Of a stretch of DNA of 64,000 nucleotides, positions 32,001 to 47,000 are shown piece by piece. Under the pieces are notes generated by a model. The model was not told the origin of the DNA, made no database searches, and was given only the letters and a program-made list of their open reading frames with translations. Each line of letters begins with the position of its first letter. Positions within the stretch are counted from its first letter, which is position 1. The stretch comes from Charina bottae (Eukaryota; Chordata; Lepidosauria; Squamata; Charinaidae), in NCBI GenBank assembly GCA_023362775.1, contig JALMGJ010000019.1:828501-892500 (forward strand), in the 5' to 3' direction. The position numbers and the translations under genes were made by a program.

Positions 32001-35000
32001 AAGAGTAAACAGGACAACCAATCCATTGCATTAAAATACATTATAAATCCCAAGGCAGACACCCGACACCAAAAACTATCTGCAAGAATGATGCAGTGAC
32101 TAGGAAGGTCAGAAATCGTAGCTTGATGCTAGAAAGGCATCAATGGAGGCGCCCGGGGGAAACCACCTGGGGAGGGGATCCCGCAACGGAGGCGGCCTCT
32201 TCCTGGTGGGCACCCACCGCCCTTGGCTGGGGAGAAGCCCCCGGAGATCTCTCGGGGATAACAACGCCCCGAGCAGGCGCACAAAGGAAGAGACGCGCGT
32301 CTGCCCCAGGCGGCTCACCGCAGAAACACCTAAAATGGAGCCCCGGAAGGGAGAGACGGAACTAGCTTCTTACCTTTAAAAACTTGGTAATTGTTTCTAA
32401 GCAAGGTCTGCAGGCCTCCATATTCCTTCTTCAGCGTTTTCAGAGTGTCCTTGTCTAAACGTTCGGCAATTTCACTCAAGGGAAGACTCTCTACAGAAAA
32501 CAATGTGTGTATAAAACTGTTAATTCTCTGGGGGCTTCTGGGAATTGATGTCCTTTGGAACGCTCACTTTTCCATACATAGAGATGTGTGTGTGCGTGCA
32601 TAAATTCACCAAAAGTGATACTTGCAAATTGCTGCATTTAAACCTATTTGAACGTATCTAGCCAGAATTCTGAACTCATCCTGGGGCAGCTACTCCTTTG
32701 ATACAAATACTTTACTTTCTGAAAATATGTGTGACTGAAATTACAGAGCAGGAAGGGTAAGATCTTGGCCAAGGTAATTCCTGTATTTATTTGAACATTT
32801 TCCCATAATTCTGTGGAAAATTTCAAATGTTTTGGAATATTTTAGGTATATTAAGAAATACCAATGGATACCAACATTGGATAAGCCACTTCTTCTTATA
32901 CAGGTAGTCCTCGCTTACCGGCTGCCTCGTTTAACGACCAAAGTTATGACAGTGTTAAAAAAATAGCTTTGCGAACATTTACAACCATTGCAGCGTCCTG
33001 CGGCACATGATCGCCATTGTGGGCTTCGCAACTGGCTTGCAACAAGCAGAGTTAATGGAGGAAGTAAAATTGTAAGTTGTGGTCATGTGATGTTTCACTT
33101 AGCGACCACATTTAGCAACGGAGTTGCCAGTCCCCATTGTGGTCGCTAAGTGAGGACTACCCGTACAGCCTACTGTAGATGACTTTTGGGGAGATCAACT
33201 TGAGATAACCTCCTAACTGTCATGAATGTGGCCACAGAAGCCTTCCCCCACCTGAGGCTCCCTAGAAGGAGACAGCGGCCGCGGCAGCTCCCTTCCGCCC
33301 TGCTCAGCTAGCCTTGTTCTGGAGGCACGGGAAGAGGGGCGCTCCGGGGGAAGGACATCTTGAGAGCACACGGACAAGCCCTGTAAATCCCAGGATTCCC
33401 AGCCAGTGTCTGGAAGCATCGGGGAGGAACAGACCGCTCGAGATATGTCAGAGTGCGCTGGCAGTCAATCCTCAATCGCCCTTCAGGTAAACGGATCGTA
33501 CTGCTGCACTTGGGAGGTTACTAAAGCGTCACAGCAATCAGCGAAGCACAAGTGAGACGCTCCTCAGAGAAGACGACAGGGAGGCTGGCAAGGCTTTGCG
33601 GAAAGGCCGGGGTCTGGCCCAAGCAACGCTTCTGGTTTCAGGTAGTTCTTGCTTAACAACCATTCACTTAGTGATGGTTCGGACTTACGATGGTGCTGGA
33701 AAAACCGACTTGCGACCGGTCCTCACACTTACGACCGTCGCAGTGTCCTGTGGTTACATGATCACGATTTGGGTGCTTGGCAACCGGTTCATATTTATGA
33801 CCGTCACAGCATCCTGTGGTCATGTGATCACCATTTTCGACCTTCCTGGCCAGCTTCTGGCAAGCAAAATCAATGGGGAGCCAAGTGATTTGCTTAACAA
33901 CCACATGGTTTGCTTAACGCCCGCGGTGATTCACTTAACGTGGCTTAAATGAATATAAAAATCTGGGTGACCCCCCGAGGGCACCTCTAAGCAGATGGAT
34001 AATTTTTCCTCCATTTCGCTGCTGTGAAAGCTGCTTACCCACCAGCCCACCCACCTTGCCGCGGACAGGGCTGCAGGCCCACGGCAAGACCCCCCCGGAG
34101 CCAGGCCTGGCACCAGCCACCCTTCCAGAATTTCAGGGTTACGCTCTTGCCAGAATAACATTCAGAGACCTCCCTCAGTGCTCTCTCTCTCTTTTTTTAG
34201 CACGCAGAAATAACACTCACCTTCCTCCCCCCCAAAGGCTTCTTTTCTAAAAAATAAAAGGGTTATTTTTCTTTCCCCTTTCCAAGGTTACTTCACGTGC
34301 TGTTCCTGGCAAGCCTTCAGATTGATGTTATCGTTACCTTTTTATACTGTCAAGTATTGGCATCGATTTTTGCAGTTTGCTAGGCTCAAATTCTATATAA
34401 ACTCTGAGCCCTTGAAGAGCTGTTAGAAAACTTAGGAAGTCGCTAATTAGAATATGATGAATTTGGCCTACTTATTCAAATGGTTTTCTGACCTAATCCT
34501 TCAGATGCAATCTAGAGTCAAGATTTTTAGATTTCAGAAATCGTTAAGACATTGAAGTCCAACTCTCACCTCCTCTGTTCCATGGGCTGGGATGTCCATG
34601 CAGGCTCTGTTCCGACTGATTTAACAACAGGTGGGCTACCTTCAAAGCCACCTGGTCTACCAACGCATGCGGGAGAGCGGTGCAGTTTCTTACTTGTTCT
34701 TTTCCCCGGGGCAGAAACCCAGATGGCAAGACTGTCCTCCCATCTCTCTCCTGAGATGCCTCCTCACATGGCGCCAGACCAGCAGCCTCGCTTGCAGCCG
34801 AGAGGCTCTGCTCCTGATGCAAGCCGCCCCTTTTATCCGATGCCACAATTGCGCGGCAAGATGGGCGGTCCCTGAGATACTGCCTTCTCTGTTCCTCAAA
34901 CGCAGGGTCTTGTGTTGCTAGATAGGTTCTAGACATTCCAATCAAGCATACCTAAAACGAAGAAGATTTCTGTTGTAAGAACCTAAGTGGATCTTCTGCA

Positions 35001-38000
35001 TCACGCTAAAGGCCTATCAGGTCAGCCAATGGCTCTGAAAAGCTCACAAGCAGGAATGAAGGTAACAGTCCTTTTCATGGTGGATCCACAACAACTGGCA
35101 TTTAAGATGTGCTGCCTTTTGGAGGTACTCTTAGCTATCAAGACTGGTTGCCACCGATAGTCCTTTCTGCCGTTTAATCACCACATATAGACAAAATAAA
35201 TTAAGGAATCTGCATGCGGATTGTGTGATGCAAAATTAATGGCCGTGAACAGAGACTGATTACCACCTTTCAAACACGCATCTCAACTTCACAAGAGAAG
35301 TCAGTTATAGCACCTCCAGCAATGAGATGGTCAACAGCTCTAACATGCTGCAATAGTGCAGGACATCCGTGGCTCCCCAAATGATGCTGATCACAACTCT
35401 TAACAGCCCCAGGTGACGGTGAAGGATGCTAGGACGGTAGTTCGGCAGCACTGGGGGTGGCGGGAGGCCTCAGCCCTGCCCTCCCGCCAAGCTCTAAGCA
35501 CCGATCTCTACCACAACAAAACAGTACCTTTCCTCATTCTTCTTCTGAATCAGAGAAGGTTCACCATGTTGTAACTGAAACAAACAGAGAGCTTGATCCT
35601 TCACTTACGCTGTCTGTAGTTACAGGGAAGGGATAAGACCAACCAAAGTAGCCTTCTCAAACTGGTGTGTAATCCTGGTTAGGGGGACAGTAATTCCAGA
35701 CTTCCAAGACAACGAGACCATTTTAGAGCTGCCTATTCAGCTGAACTAATGCAAATTCAGCGGCTTTCACTCTTTCCCGGCTTAAATACAAGGTGTGATG
35801 CGCAGCTTAAGCTTCAGAAAACTCTCTCCCTGCAGCCTAGGCTCGACAGTAAGGAGACTAAAATGTAGACAGAGCAACAAAAATGGAAGTTACCCTTTTT
35901 GTTGAAGGAATTCTAAGGCAATCTTCTTCTACATTAAAGCCACATACAATCCCAACTTCCGTAACAAAATCAAGATATTCTCTGTACTGGCTCTTCTTAC
36001 TCTGCCTTCGGTTGTACTTTCCATAGAAATCAAAAAAGCAGCACGGCAGCAGAAAATAGCGACAGGAATAGGAAGACCTGCAGCAGGGTGACAAATCAAA
36101 GCCAGGCTGTGTATGGGAAATAAAATCTCTATCCAAGCCTCCCGTAAATAAGACAGAAAGCGCCCCAAGACTTGGATGACGTGTCCATGAAATCGTGAGG
36201 AGTCGAGCCTGACTCAGCAAAGACCGGCTGGGGGAAGGGATAACCGAGAAAAACACAGTTGCTTTGGGGGGGAAGATCTGATCATGTCTATTTTATGGGG
36301 TGAAAAAAACCTGTCTTTTAAACATCCGATTTACCTGTCTGCTCAAAAGGTGCGCCTGCAGTTAGATAAAACTGGCTAATTCTTCAAAATACCGACTGCT
36401 GAAGTGCACTGCTAAACACGATTACATCAACAACTCATACTGTGCACCGCAGGCCCCAAACAGGGCGCTGCCGGGTATTTTACTACTTAATAAACGGAAC
36501 TGTGAGTTTGCTGCAGGGCACACTTCGGGAGCCACCAGGGGCCCCGCGAAAAAATTAGAGACACTAAGAGTGCCACGAACTGAGAAAATTTGGGGAACTC
36601 TGCTTTAGAAGTAGTTTAAAATTCATACTGCTTTTACCGATTCCCATTTTCTGGATGTTTGTCATAACGAATGTAAAATTTTGGCCAACCAATTTCCTAT
36701 CCACTCCTTTGCAGGTGCTTAGATGCTCAGTGGCCTCCCATTTTATTTCATTCAAATCCTCTATCAGCAAATGCAGATTATGTGCTGCTCTTCTCTCGGG
36801 TATATTCCACTGAATCAAACCTTTCCTAAGCTCCTCAGACATATTTTTTTATTCACTCTTTCAGCATTTCCTGAGATTTTTAGTATTACTTTCACCAAAT
36901 ACCTTCCTTCAAATATAAAACACATTCCTTGGGGTAACTTAAATACATTCATTTTTAATATAAATGGCTTATGCCGCCCATACATGTCCTGTTTTTAACT
37001 GCTTAGCGTAACATGGCAGTTCATAAATAAGGGAATAATTGCAGGATGGCTCAGATCAGAGACATTCCCTATTTTCAGAAACGCTGCTAGTTGGTACCTG
37101 GCTGCTATTACAGGTATCCATGGTGTCAACTCATCAGAATGATTTCCAATTAACCAGTCAACATCTGGATAAAGATTGTTTGGATTAACGGCACTTTCCT
37201 AGAAGAGAAGAAAACAACATAATAAAGCATGCAAAGCGCTGGCAGCATTTTTCCATTGAAATCTATCAACTGAAATCTATCAACCTATTAAATATTTCTT
37301 CTCAGTCCAATCATCTTTGAGCAAAGTGTACACTTAGAAAAGACCATTACAGCCCCTTCTCTTGCTGTTATTCATTTTGACACATCTTTGACATAAAGTG
37401 AGATCAAAACACAAATATAGTCATTTGCATTTTGCACCTCTAAAGATTTGCTCTGAAATTTTGGGAGATCCCTCGTAACCCTGTGTGAGAGAGAATGGGT
37501 ATTAGGGATGCAGCGGGAACTGATGTCCTTCTAACGGGTCAAATTCCTCCGCAGACAGAAGGAATCTGTTTTGTTTGCAAAGGGTGATATTTGGAAGCAA
37601 CTCTCAGTGGTAAAGCCAATAGACAAAGAAAGTAGCTTCTGTTGACTGAGGTGCATAGGAGCGCTAGTAATGCCAATTTAAATAGGCCATTCTATTTTAC
37701 AGATGATGATGATTTCAGCTTAGAGTAAAAGTCATTTCGCAGAGTGTGTTTGCAAAAGAGCACATCTGAGCAGAAAGCAGCAGTGGGTGAAAGAAACACA
37801 CAGTCCCGCCCTACCTCCAGGCATGTCTGTGGGCCATACATTTCCCATATTTTTCTTCTTCTGACATCAATCCCTTTTCCTGGATGCTGAAAGAATTCAC
37901 ACACGAAGCATCGTTAGCGAAGGGGCCCTTATCGTATCATACATTTCAGGCATTCACTCCTCTCTTTTCTTCTCACAATTGATAAAAAACAAGCCACTCT

Positions 38001-41000
38001 GAAAATGGGAGGCGGTCTGTGAATCAGAGCCTGCTTTTAAAATTCTGCCTGTCTCAGTCGCTTCTCCTCCCCTTTCTGCTGGGTGGGCTCCCAAACCAAC
38101 CAAACAAGCTTGTCCTCAAGTGTTCAGTTCAAAGGAAAAGAGAAAAAGCTGGGGAAGGAAAATTAAAACAAAAATACCTGGGTATGGATTCTTAACATGT
38201 TACAGCTTGTATGACTATCCGTTATGAAGCTGCAATGGCTATAATGCGGTTGGAATGTTTTTATTTATGTATATTGTGCCTTTCATTTTAAAAAAAAAGT
38301 TTCTACTTGGGAGCTCCAATGCTGAAGGTGGTTATGCTTAGTAAGCAGTAAGTATTCTTCACTTACTTACTGGGGCTTAGACGCTGCTCCACTCCAACAG
38401 GACCCTGAACAACTTATATTCCCTTCCATAGCAAAAGGGTTAAATATGACAGTATAATGAAACGAAATAATAATACAAAACAACTACTACTACTACTACT
38501 AAGGAAGAAGCTAAACTGCCAAGGACAAAACATGACATCGCAGGGCAGGGTGGGGGTTCTAATTTATCCTAGATCTCCTCCTAGGTTTTCAGGCTTCCCA
38601 GAAACGTAGCAGGGCGGTTTTAGCCCGATCTTGGGTGGCAGGCTAGTTCAAAGAAGGGCTGCAACAGAGAAGGCTCGACTGCTTGGACTTCAGAGACGAC
38701 CATCTCTAAGGGGAGGGACTTGGCGTGAGCGAAGCCGGCTTGATCTCGCTGGACGGGCAGAAGCCACTGGGAGATATCCGGCCCCCGAGCCGGGATTTAA
38801 GGCGAGGATCAGCACCTTCAACTGCATCCAGAAACTGATCCGTAACCAGGGCAGCTTTTGGAGGAGGGGGGTGACATGGGAGAAGTTTGGAATTCCCATC
38901 ACTACTCAAGCAGCCACACTCTTGACCAGCTGAAGCTTCTGGACGACCGAGTTGCAATAATCCAAACGGGAGGCGACTAAGGCCTGAGTGAGGGTGAGCA
39001 GGGCCTTCCAGTCGGAATAAGCACTCAGCTCTAACTCTCAGTGGCTTTAGGACTGCAAAGGGAGGGACACTCAGGCAGGAGGAAGATCAAGGCCTGTGAA
39101 ATATCACACAGGGGAAGGAAAAGGCTTGTTCTCCTCTTCCTCCGGAGTGCAGGGCTTGAAATAATGGGATCGAGGGAGAGAAGGGGAAGGCAGACTCCAA
39201 GGGAATGAGAGGAAAAGCTTTCCAACAGTCAGAGCGGTTCAGCAGTGGAACCGGGGATCCAGAGAGGTGGCGGCTCCCCATTCAATGCATGTTGGTGTTT
39301 CTCAACCGTGACCACTTTAAGAGGTGTGGACTCCAACTCCCAGAATTCCCCAGCATGGGAGCTGAAGTCCACACCCCTTAAAATTGCCAAGGATGAGAAA
39401 CACCCTGTATGTGTTCGGGGCTAGACAGCCATCAGTTGGGCCCCTTCCAACTCGAGGCAGATGCGGCAGGCCACTGGGGACCCACTTATGAGAGGGAGAG
39501 TCCGCGGAGAACTGGTTATATCAATGCAGTGCAGTTGACTTACCCCCTCGTTACTTAAAATGTGAACTAGGAGACCATTTCCACAGCCAAGATCCACAAA
39601 AGACTGCTTCTTGGACAGGCTTCTCAGAGTTCTCTCGTCTTCCCAGAGGATCTAACAATGACAGGTTCACCATTCAGAAACTCTTCATGACAACCAGCCT
39701 GAATCGGTAACTGGAAATTACGGAAGAACGAGTTTGATTTGCAGAGATCGAGAAGACTCCATATTGGGGCTGACGACGGGGGTGCGTGGCCACCTTCTGC
39801 TCTGTCGCGTCCCCCTCCCCCAACGGCACCTCTGGGAGGGGGCCGAGCTCCGGGGTCGCGGCTTTGGCCGCACTCCTGAGCCGCCTTTCTTAGTTCTGCC
39901 GTGCAACTCTGGGTGAGTCTTTTGAGGCACAGAAGTACCTGTGGACGCAGAGGCCCATCTGGCTACTTTGATCCCAGCGGAGAATGATTTACTCTGGCCA
40001 GGCCACACCAACACAAAATTTCCTTTAAATGATTACCAATCATTAGCAATACTCAAAATATTTACTCAAATACTCAAAATACTTTAAAATGACTTCAGCA
40101 CATTCAGTTTGCCTCCCCTTTCTGAATAAGATGCACTAATCACTGCCATATGGTGCTGTGGGACCCTGAGTCGAAGTCCAATTTCCTCCTCCACAAATCC
40201 CAGAGGCGAGTCCTGAAGAATCAAAGGGCAAAACCTCTAGTGGCCACTAGAGCAGGAAACAGTTTTCTGCTCCCTTTGCTGCCTCTAGTGGTTATCTGTG
40301 CTTTTGCAGCCCAGATGCGGGAGCCGACTGGAGCCCTGAGATTCATGTTTTAATCAAGTACAAATCAAAGTGGCACTTTTGGATTCTGTGTCATTTTCAG
40401 GTTTTACAGGCTGTTGTACAGCTCTTTCATACTGATGATTCTGTATTAATTCAGTCTGAAGACGTTGTAGGAAGAAGCTGTGTTAGTCTATGGTTGCAAA
40501 AAAACAGGAGTGTGGTAGCACCTTTTCCAGCTAACTCATTTTATTAAAAGGCATACAGGTAAGCTGATTTTTTTTTTGCTGGCACTGAAGGCCATTACCA
40601 TGACACCCAGGTATGTGCAATCTAGTTCTCCAGCTGAGCCTGCATTATTGCTTGGATGCCACATGCAAAATCACATTACTTAGATTTTCTGGGAGAACTT
40701 ACTGTAGGAACTACAGTATTTAACCAATTCTTCCTCTAATCATTTTGAAAGGGTCGCACACGGACCTTTATTTTGGCATTCTGCATCCATTCTTGGCCTT
40801 GATATTTGAGGTTGCATCCAGGTGGATCTTAAACAGCTACCGCTTCTTGGTGCCTTGAAAGAGACCCATGATGGATTGATGCCTTTCCTGACGGTCAGCC
40901 CTACAAGGCAGACCAGATCAAGAAAGCGACTCCACTGGAAAGTTAGGCTACCGTGACAGCACCTTGCACGTCTGCTTCTGTTTTCCCTCCCCTCCCCCTT

Positions 41001-44000
41001 ATGCCCCCATCGAGTCTGGGAGGAGCCAGCCTGAGCCTCTTCTGAGTACTATTTATTTTATTTTATTTATTTAATTTCTATGACCGCCCATCTCCCCCCA
41101 TCTCCTCTCCCAGGGCTCAAGGAACTGGTTTCTGCCCTGGTTTCTGTAACAGCTTCCGAACGTTCCCTTCCAGGCCATCTCCGTGGCCCTCTACGCTACA
41201 GTTGGTACCCTGCACCTTTTTCATGAAGAATAAACAAAGTACTCAAAGATGATACCCAGCCACCCCTTGTACACAAATACATAATCTCCTAGCTAAAATT
41301 ACCACCAGAATTGTGCTCAAAATGTATCTTGTACATCCAATTTAAAGTGTCAAGTTTTCACTTTCAGCAAAATCTATTCTTTTTAGTTCAATTTTAGGAT
41401 GTTTATTATTTTGGAGTGATTTATACTTTCAGGGGCGTGGTGGCTCAGCGGGTAAGATGCCAGGCTTGTCGATAGGAAGATCGCAAGTTCGGAGGTTCGA
41501 ATCCCTAGCCCTGCGTGCGGAGTGAGCTCCCGCACTAGCTCCAGCCCTTGCCAACCTAGCAATTCGAAAGCATGCAAATGCAAGTGGATGAATAGGTACC
41601 ACTTCGGTGGGTAGGTAACAGCATTCCACGCATGTCATGCGGCCACATGACCGCGGAAGCGTCTTCGGACAGCGCTGGCTCTTCGGCTATCAAACGGAGA
41701 TGAGCACCAGCCCCTAGAGTCGGACACGACTGCACAAATGTGCGGGGAGAACCTTTACCTTTATACTTTCAGAGTAAACTTTTAATTAGGTTTTAAGCCC
41801 CACCTACCAGCAGATAAGCAGCTATAGCAACATCCTCATATACAAACTTTTCAGGATCTGTTACTTCAGGCCAAACCTGCAGATAAGTAAGACAAATGTT
41901 CAAACGATTAACTGGAAATATTCAACATAATGGGTTACTTCAAATATCCAGCAGATACGTATCTAATGCATATTCAGACCCACAAAATAGCCACCACCGC
42001 AGATTGGTGAGCCTCCCTAAAGAGGCTGAGATGACAGTCCCAATCCCTTAAGCAGGCTCACCCCCGCCCACACACCCACGCAGGACACGTTCCTAGGACA
42101 AGGCAAAGCTCCGCCCCATGCCACGCCCCCGTGTCTTCTTACTTGCGTGGCTAAGCAGATTCAGACATTGCTTCGGTGGCACAAAAGCCCCGTCATGAGG
42201 AAGTTACTTTCAGACATGCTGTCAAGGTAATGCACGGCTGATATTTCTTCCAACAGGAACCACCAAGGTGGGTGGGGATGAATGCAGTAGCTACCCATTT
42301 TCCCCAACTACCTTTTCCTGACACAAGAGCGTTTGGTAGAGCCGTTTCTTCCTGCTCCATGCCTTGCCACCACACTGTGTGACTTGGTACTCACCCGTAA
42401 CTACTTCACCTTTGGCAATAACGGGCACGTGCAAACCAGTGGCACTGGCATGGCTCCACAATATGTGGAAACGACGTCATGGCTGGCTTAGAGCAGCATT
42501 TCCTCAACGCTAACCCCTTGAAACCCCTGCTTCACTTGGGGTTCATGGTGGTGACATTCTCACCATCTGAACCCATGCAACAGAACCTCTCATTAAGTTC
42601 CAACATTACTTCAATAATTTCCACCCCACGGAACAAGTCCTCTTCTTTGAGGTCACAGTAAAAGCACACAATGGACATATAAACACCTTGTTATACAAGA
42701 AACCCATAGAGCACCACGCGTTCCTCACGCTTCCAGCTTCCGTCCAGAGCACCTCACCAAATCGATCGCCTACAGCCAGGCCTACGCTAGAATTCCATCT
42801 GTTCCGACCCCCTTGACAGAACTGCTCAGAATTAAACCAGGCATTCGGGTGATTGAACTACCCACCCAGTGAGATCAATAGAGAAATCAGTTGAGCCAGA
42901 CTGACTTCCGGGGGGGCGCATTAAAAGACAGACCTCAAAATAGGACAGCAGGACACCACTGGTTGTCACCCGTCACAGCTCAAGCAACTCAAAACTCACT
43001 ATTAATGAGCTAAACACATACTTGATAATGAGGCTGCCCTTTCTCAGGCACGGGGTAGCAGGCCCATGCTTGCATACAGACCACCAGTTCTGGATGGGGG
43101 GGCACTGCCCAGGCAGACCTGGGAATCCTTCTGGACTTGCGACTCCTGCTTGATGAGCAGGTGGCAGTCATGGCTGGGGGGACCTTTGCGCAACTTCGGG
43201 CTGCCCGCCCGTTGCACCCATTCCTGGACCAGAAGGCCCGATGCTCAGTCACCCACGCCCCGGTCACCTCTTAGATGGATCACTGCAATGCACTCTACAT
43301 GGGGCTGCCGCTTCAGCTGGTACAAAATGTGGCGGCGTGGGCAGTTCTGTGCGCACCTAGATCATCGGCGCCTGTTATACCTCTGCTCCACGAGTTACAT
43401 TGGTTACCAGTTTGCTTCCGGGTTCAATTCAAGCTGCTGGCAATGACCTATAAAGCCCTACACGGCATGGGGCCAGGTAACTTGAGGGACCGCCTCTTCC
43501 AATCACCTCTACCTGCCCAGCAGGCCCAGCAGGAAGAGCCCGTTGCGGGTCCTGTCTGCGAAGAAATGCCACCTGAGGGCCCCCAGGAGGAGAGTCATTT
43601 CCCCCCGAGGTCAGGTGGGCCCCGACTTTGCTGGTCTTCAGGAAGGACCCGAAAACATGGCTTTGCCATCTGGCCTGGCGATCCGGTAATGCGGGTATGG
43701 AGTCTGTAAGGTGGTTATATTGTTAGGGAAGCTGACGGCACTCTCCTGCAAATTTTTGTTTTATGGTTTTACTGCTTTTATTTATTTATTTATTATTTGG
43801 ATTTATCACCGCCCATCTCTACCATGGTAGACTCTGGGTGGTTTTAATGTTTTTTATTGCTTTTAATGTTTTTTGTTATGTTTTTTCATTATTTGTACTT
43901 TTTTTTTCCACCATCCAGAGTCACATATGTGAGATGGACAGCTATATAAATTTACCAAATAAATAAATAGATAAACAAACAAACCATCCAACTTTAAGCA

Positions 44001-47000
44001 GATTCTCACAGGAATAAGAAACAACAGAACCATGTTAACATGGGAACCAGATCCTGCCACAAACCCAGATGTCTACTTTGCTCCCACATTTACACCAACA
44101 GCACCATCACAGGCCCCAACAACTTCGTACACAAGATTAGAGGCTCCTTCACATGATTTTCTTCTAATGTAATATATGCCATCATCTGCCAGCAATGCCC
44201 CTCCAGATTTTACATACTGTGGTACAAATGGGGCAAACGTTGTACAACAGAAATAATGGACACAAGTTTGGCATCAGGACTCAAAACACGGACAAAGTCC
44301 TGTAGCATCAAAGCGTTTCAACCTTCCAGGACACTTTATTAACAGATCTCAAAGTAGCTACCTTGGAAAAAAAGGAACTTCTGCAGCAGAGCCGAGAGAG
44401 ATATTGCTGAACTCACATAATGTAAAGGCTTCAGGCAATCTCAGGTCTCAACAAACACAACAGGTTTTTAACACATTACAATTGTTAATTGAAAAGATAT
44501 TTGTAATCTGTCTCATGTGTAACTTGCATCTGCATAACCAACCTGTAATTTAATCCTCCATCAATCTAGCCCAGGGTTTCTCAACCAGGGTTCCATGGCA
44601 CCCGAGAGTTCTGCACGAGGTCACTAGGGGTTCCCTGGGAGATCATGATTTATTTAAAAAATATTTCAAATTCGGGCAACTTCACATTAAAGTGGTAAGT
44701 TTCAATCTTTATTTTCAGTTTAAGAACATGGTTAATGCATATAGACAGGCCTGCCCATGAAACGAATATAATAATTTGGTAACTTCTGGCCTATCTTCGA
44801 GCCTGAATGCGCAGGGGTTCCCCGAGGCTTGAAAGATATTTCAAGGGTTCCTCCAGGGTCAAAAGGTTGAGAAAGACTGATCTAGCCACTCCATACATCT
44901 GCTGAAGTGAGCTGCAACTTAGGAAAGCTTCTGCTTTTCAATATTAGTTGTTAATCGGAAAAGGTACTACCAGACTTTCTGATTTTAGGAACTCGGGTGT
45001 GGCTGCCCCTTCATGACACAGAATCATGACACAGCTACAGGCCATGTTGCATTGTAAGCAGATTAATGGCCAAGACAGACAAGCATCCTCCCATCTGACA
45101 GTGATGAATTCTCACATATATGCAGATCTCAAGTTTTTCAAGCACATTTCGTGTTTTCCTCTGACCAATCCGATTCCAGGTTTTTTTTTAACCCACCCCA
45201 CCCCCCTGCCCCGGCGGCTTTAGGATGTCTGAATTCTCCACACATCTTCCCAAGAAATTAGATGAAGGCTGGACTCAGCTAAGAAATCTCTTCTGTTCCC
45301 AAGGCCCAAACATCCTCCTTCATTCGATTTACTTATTCAATTAAGCCAGAGAAAAGAACAAAACTTAAGCTTTTCATTTAAGATAGAAACATATACAATC
45401 TTTTCTGCATGCACGTTAAACTCAAAAATGTCCAAGCAAAAGCCATCTAGCAGTTCTACTTACTTTGACAATCTCTTTGTATTTTTCCTTTAAATCTTGA
45501 TAAACTTTGCTGTATCTAGCTACAGAAATGAGAGAGAGCGTACTCTTAAATTCATTCTTTGTGATCTCCGTAGACCATTTAACCAGTTTAGAAAGCAATT
45601 CACTTCCGAGCCATGTTGCTTTAGGATATACAATTCCATCAGAAATATATTTTTCTGGGTTCAGGAACACCGACACAGTCCTTCAAACAAACAAAAGAAC
45701 AAAATCAAGAGCCAGAGCCAATCGGTAATGGAGCAGTTTAATTTAATTGTGCCCAAGGCCAATCAAGCAAGATTCTAGTTTGATGTATAGCCGAAGGCTT
45801 TCACGGCCAGAATCCGATGGTTGTTGTGGGTTTTCCGGGCTGTGTGGCCGTGTTCTGGCAGTTTTGGTTCCTAACGTTTCACCAGTAGCTGTGGCTGGCA
45901 TCTTCAGAGGACAGGAGCACAGCTAGAAGATTCTCTCTGTGCCCAATTCTAGTCTGAGTTTACACGAGGATGTACCAAAAAGGGACAATATTTTCTCAAG
46001 AAGAAGAGAAACATCAGAGGCAGGGCCAGCTCGGGCACAGGGGAACAGCACTCACCTGCAGCGTTCTTAGAAGGCAGCACCAACAATCGCAAGCGGGCTT
46101 TCCTTGCTGACTTTTCCTAATTAAAAGTGTGTGTGTGCACACACACATTTATTTTTATTTATCGCATTTGTATAGCTGCCCATCTCATGTAGTGACATGC
46201 GGCAATCGCCTCGGGGCAGATGCCAATTATGAAGCATAGCCACAGCCACACACACACCCAAAATCAGTGCTGCTATAATCCGGAACTGGATTTAAAAAAA
46301 TCTAAACCAGCTCAACTGAGCCTGGGACTTGTACGTAGCGTAAAACTGAAACCAACCCAACAGCCTTAGTAAGATGTGTGAACTCAGCTTATAAAAACGG
46401 CTCTGCCCAGCAGTTTCTTCAGCCGCCTGCTGCCACAAAAAGCTTAATCAAAGACTGAGGCAGAAGTCATGGGAAAGGGTGACTAGAACTTGCCTTGAGG
46501 CAGTTCAGGTCCTTACACCGATTAACTTTCACAAAATGGGCCGCCCTTGACCATCGGAAGTTTCAAAAGTTCCTGAATCTGTATGAAGTTTTTCACATAG
46601 AGTCTCACGTGGACCGTGTTGCAAAAATCCAATCATATCAAACTAAGGCAAGGGACTCCCAAGCCAGATGCAACCTCCTTAATTTGTATCTTAATGCGAA
46701 TTTAAATTTGAAAGATGTCGAACTTAGAGAGATAAGCTGGACATGACTGAACCACGTAAACTGAAGTGGTACTCATTCCCTAAAAGGCATTTGTAATTTG
46801 ATAAAAGCATTCAAAAGAGGACATCTTTCTAGCACTCACCATTCGTCGTCCTGTACATGCCGAAGCCGAATTTGATAAATATTGCCAACCTTTACCCTGT
46901 ACTGGCCTTCGCAGGTTTGCTCCAAAGGCAAAAATGTTACGGACCCATTAAAGACATCTGTAAATAGTTGCAAATGGTAGAGCTTTATTATTTGTACGAT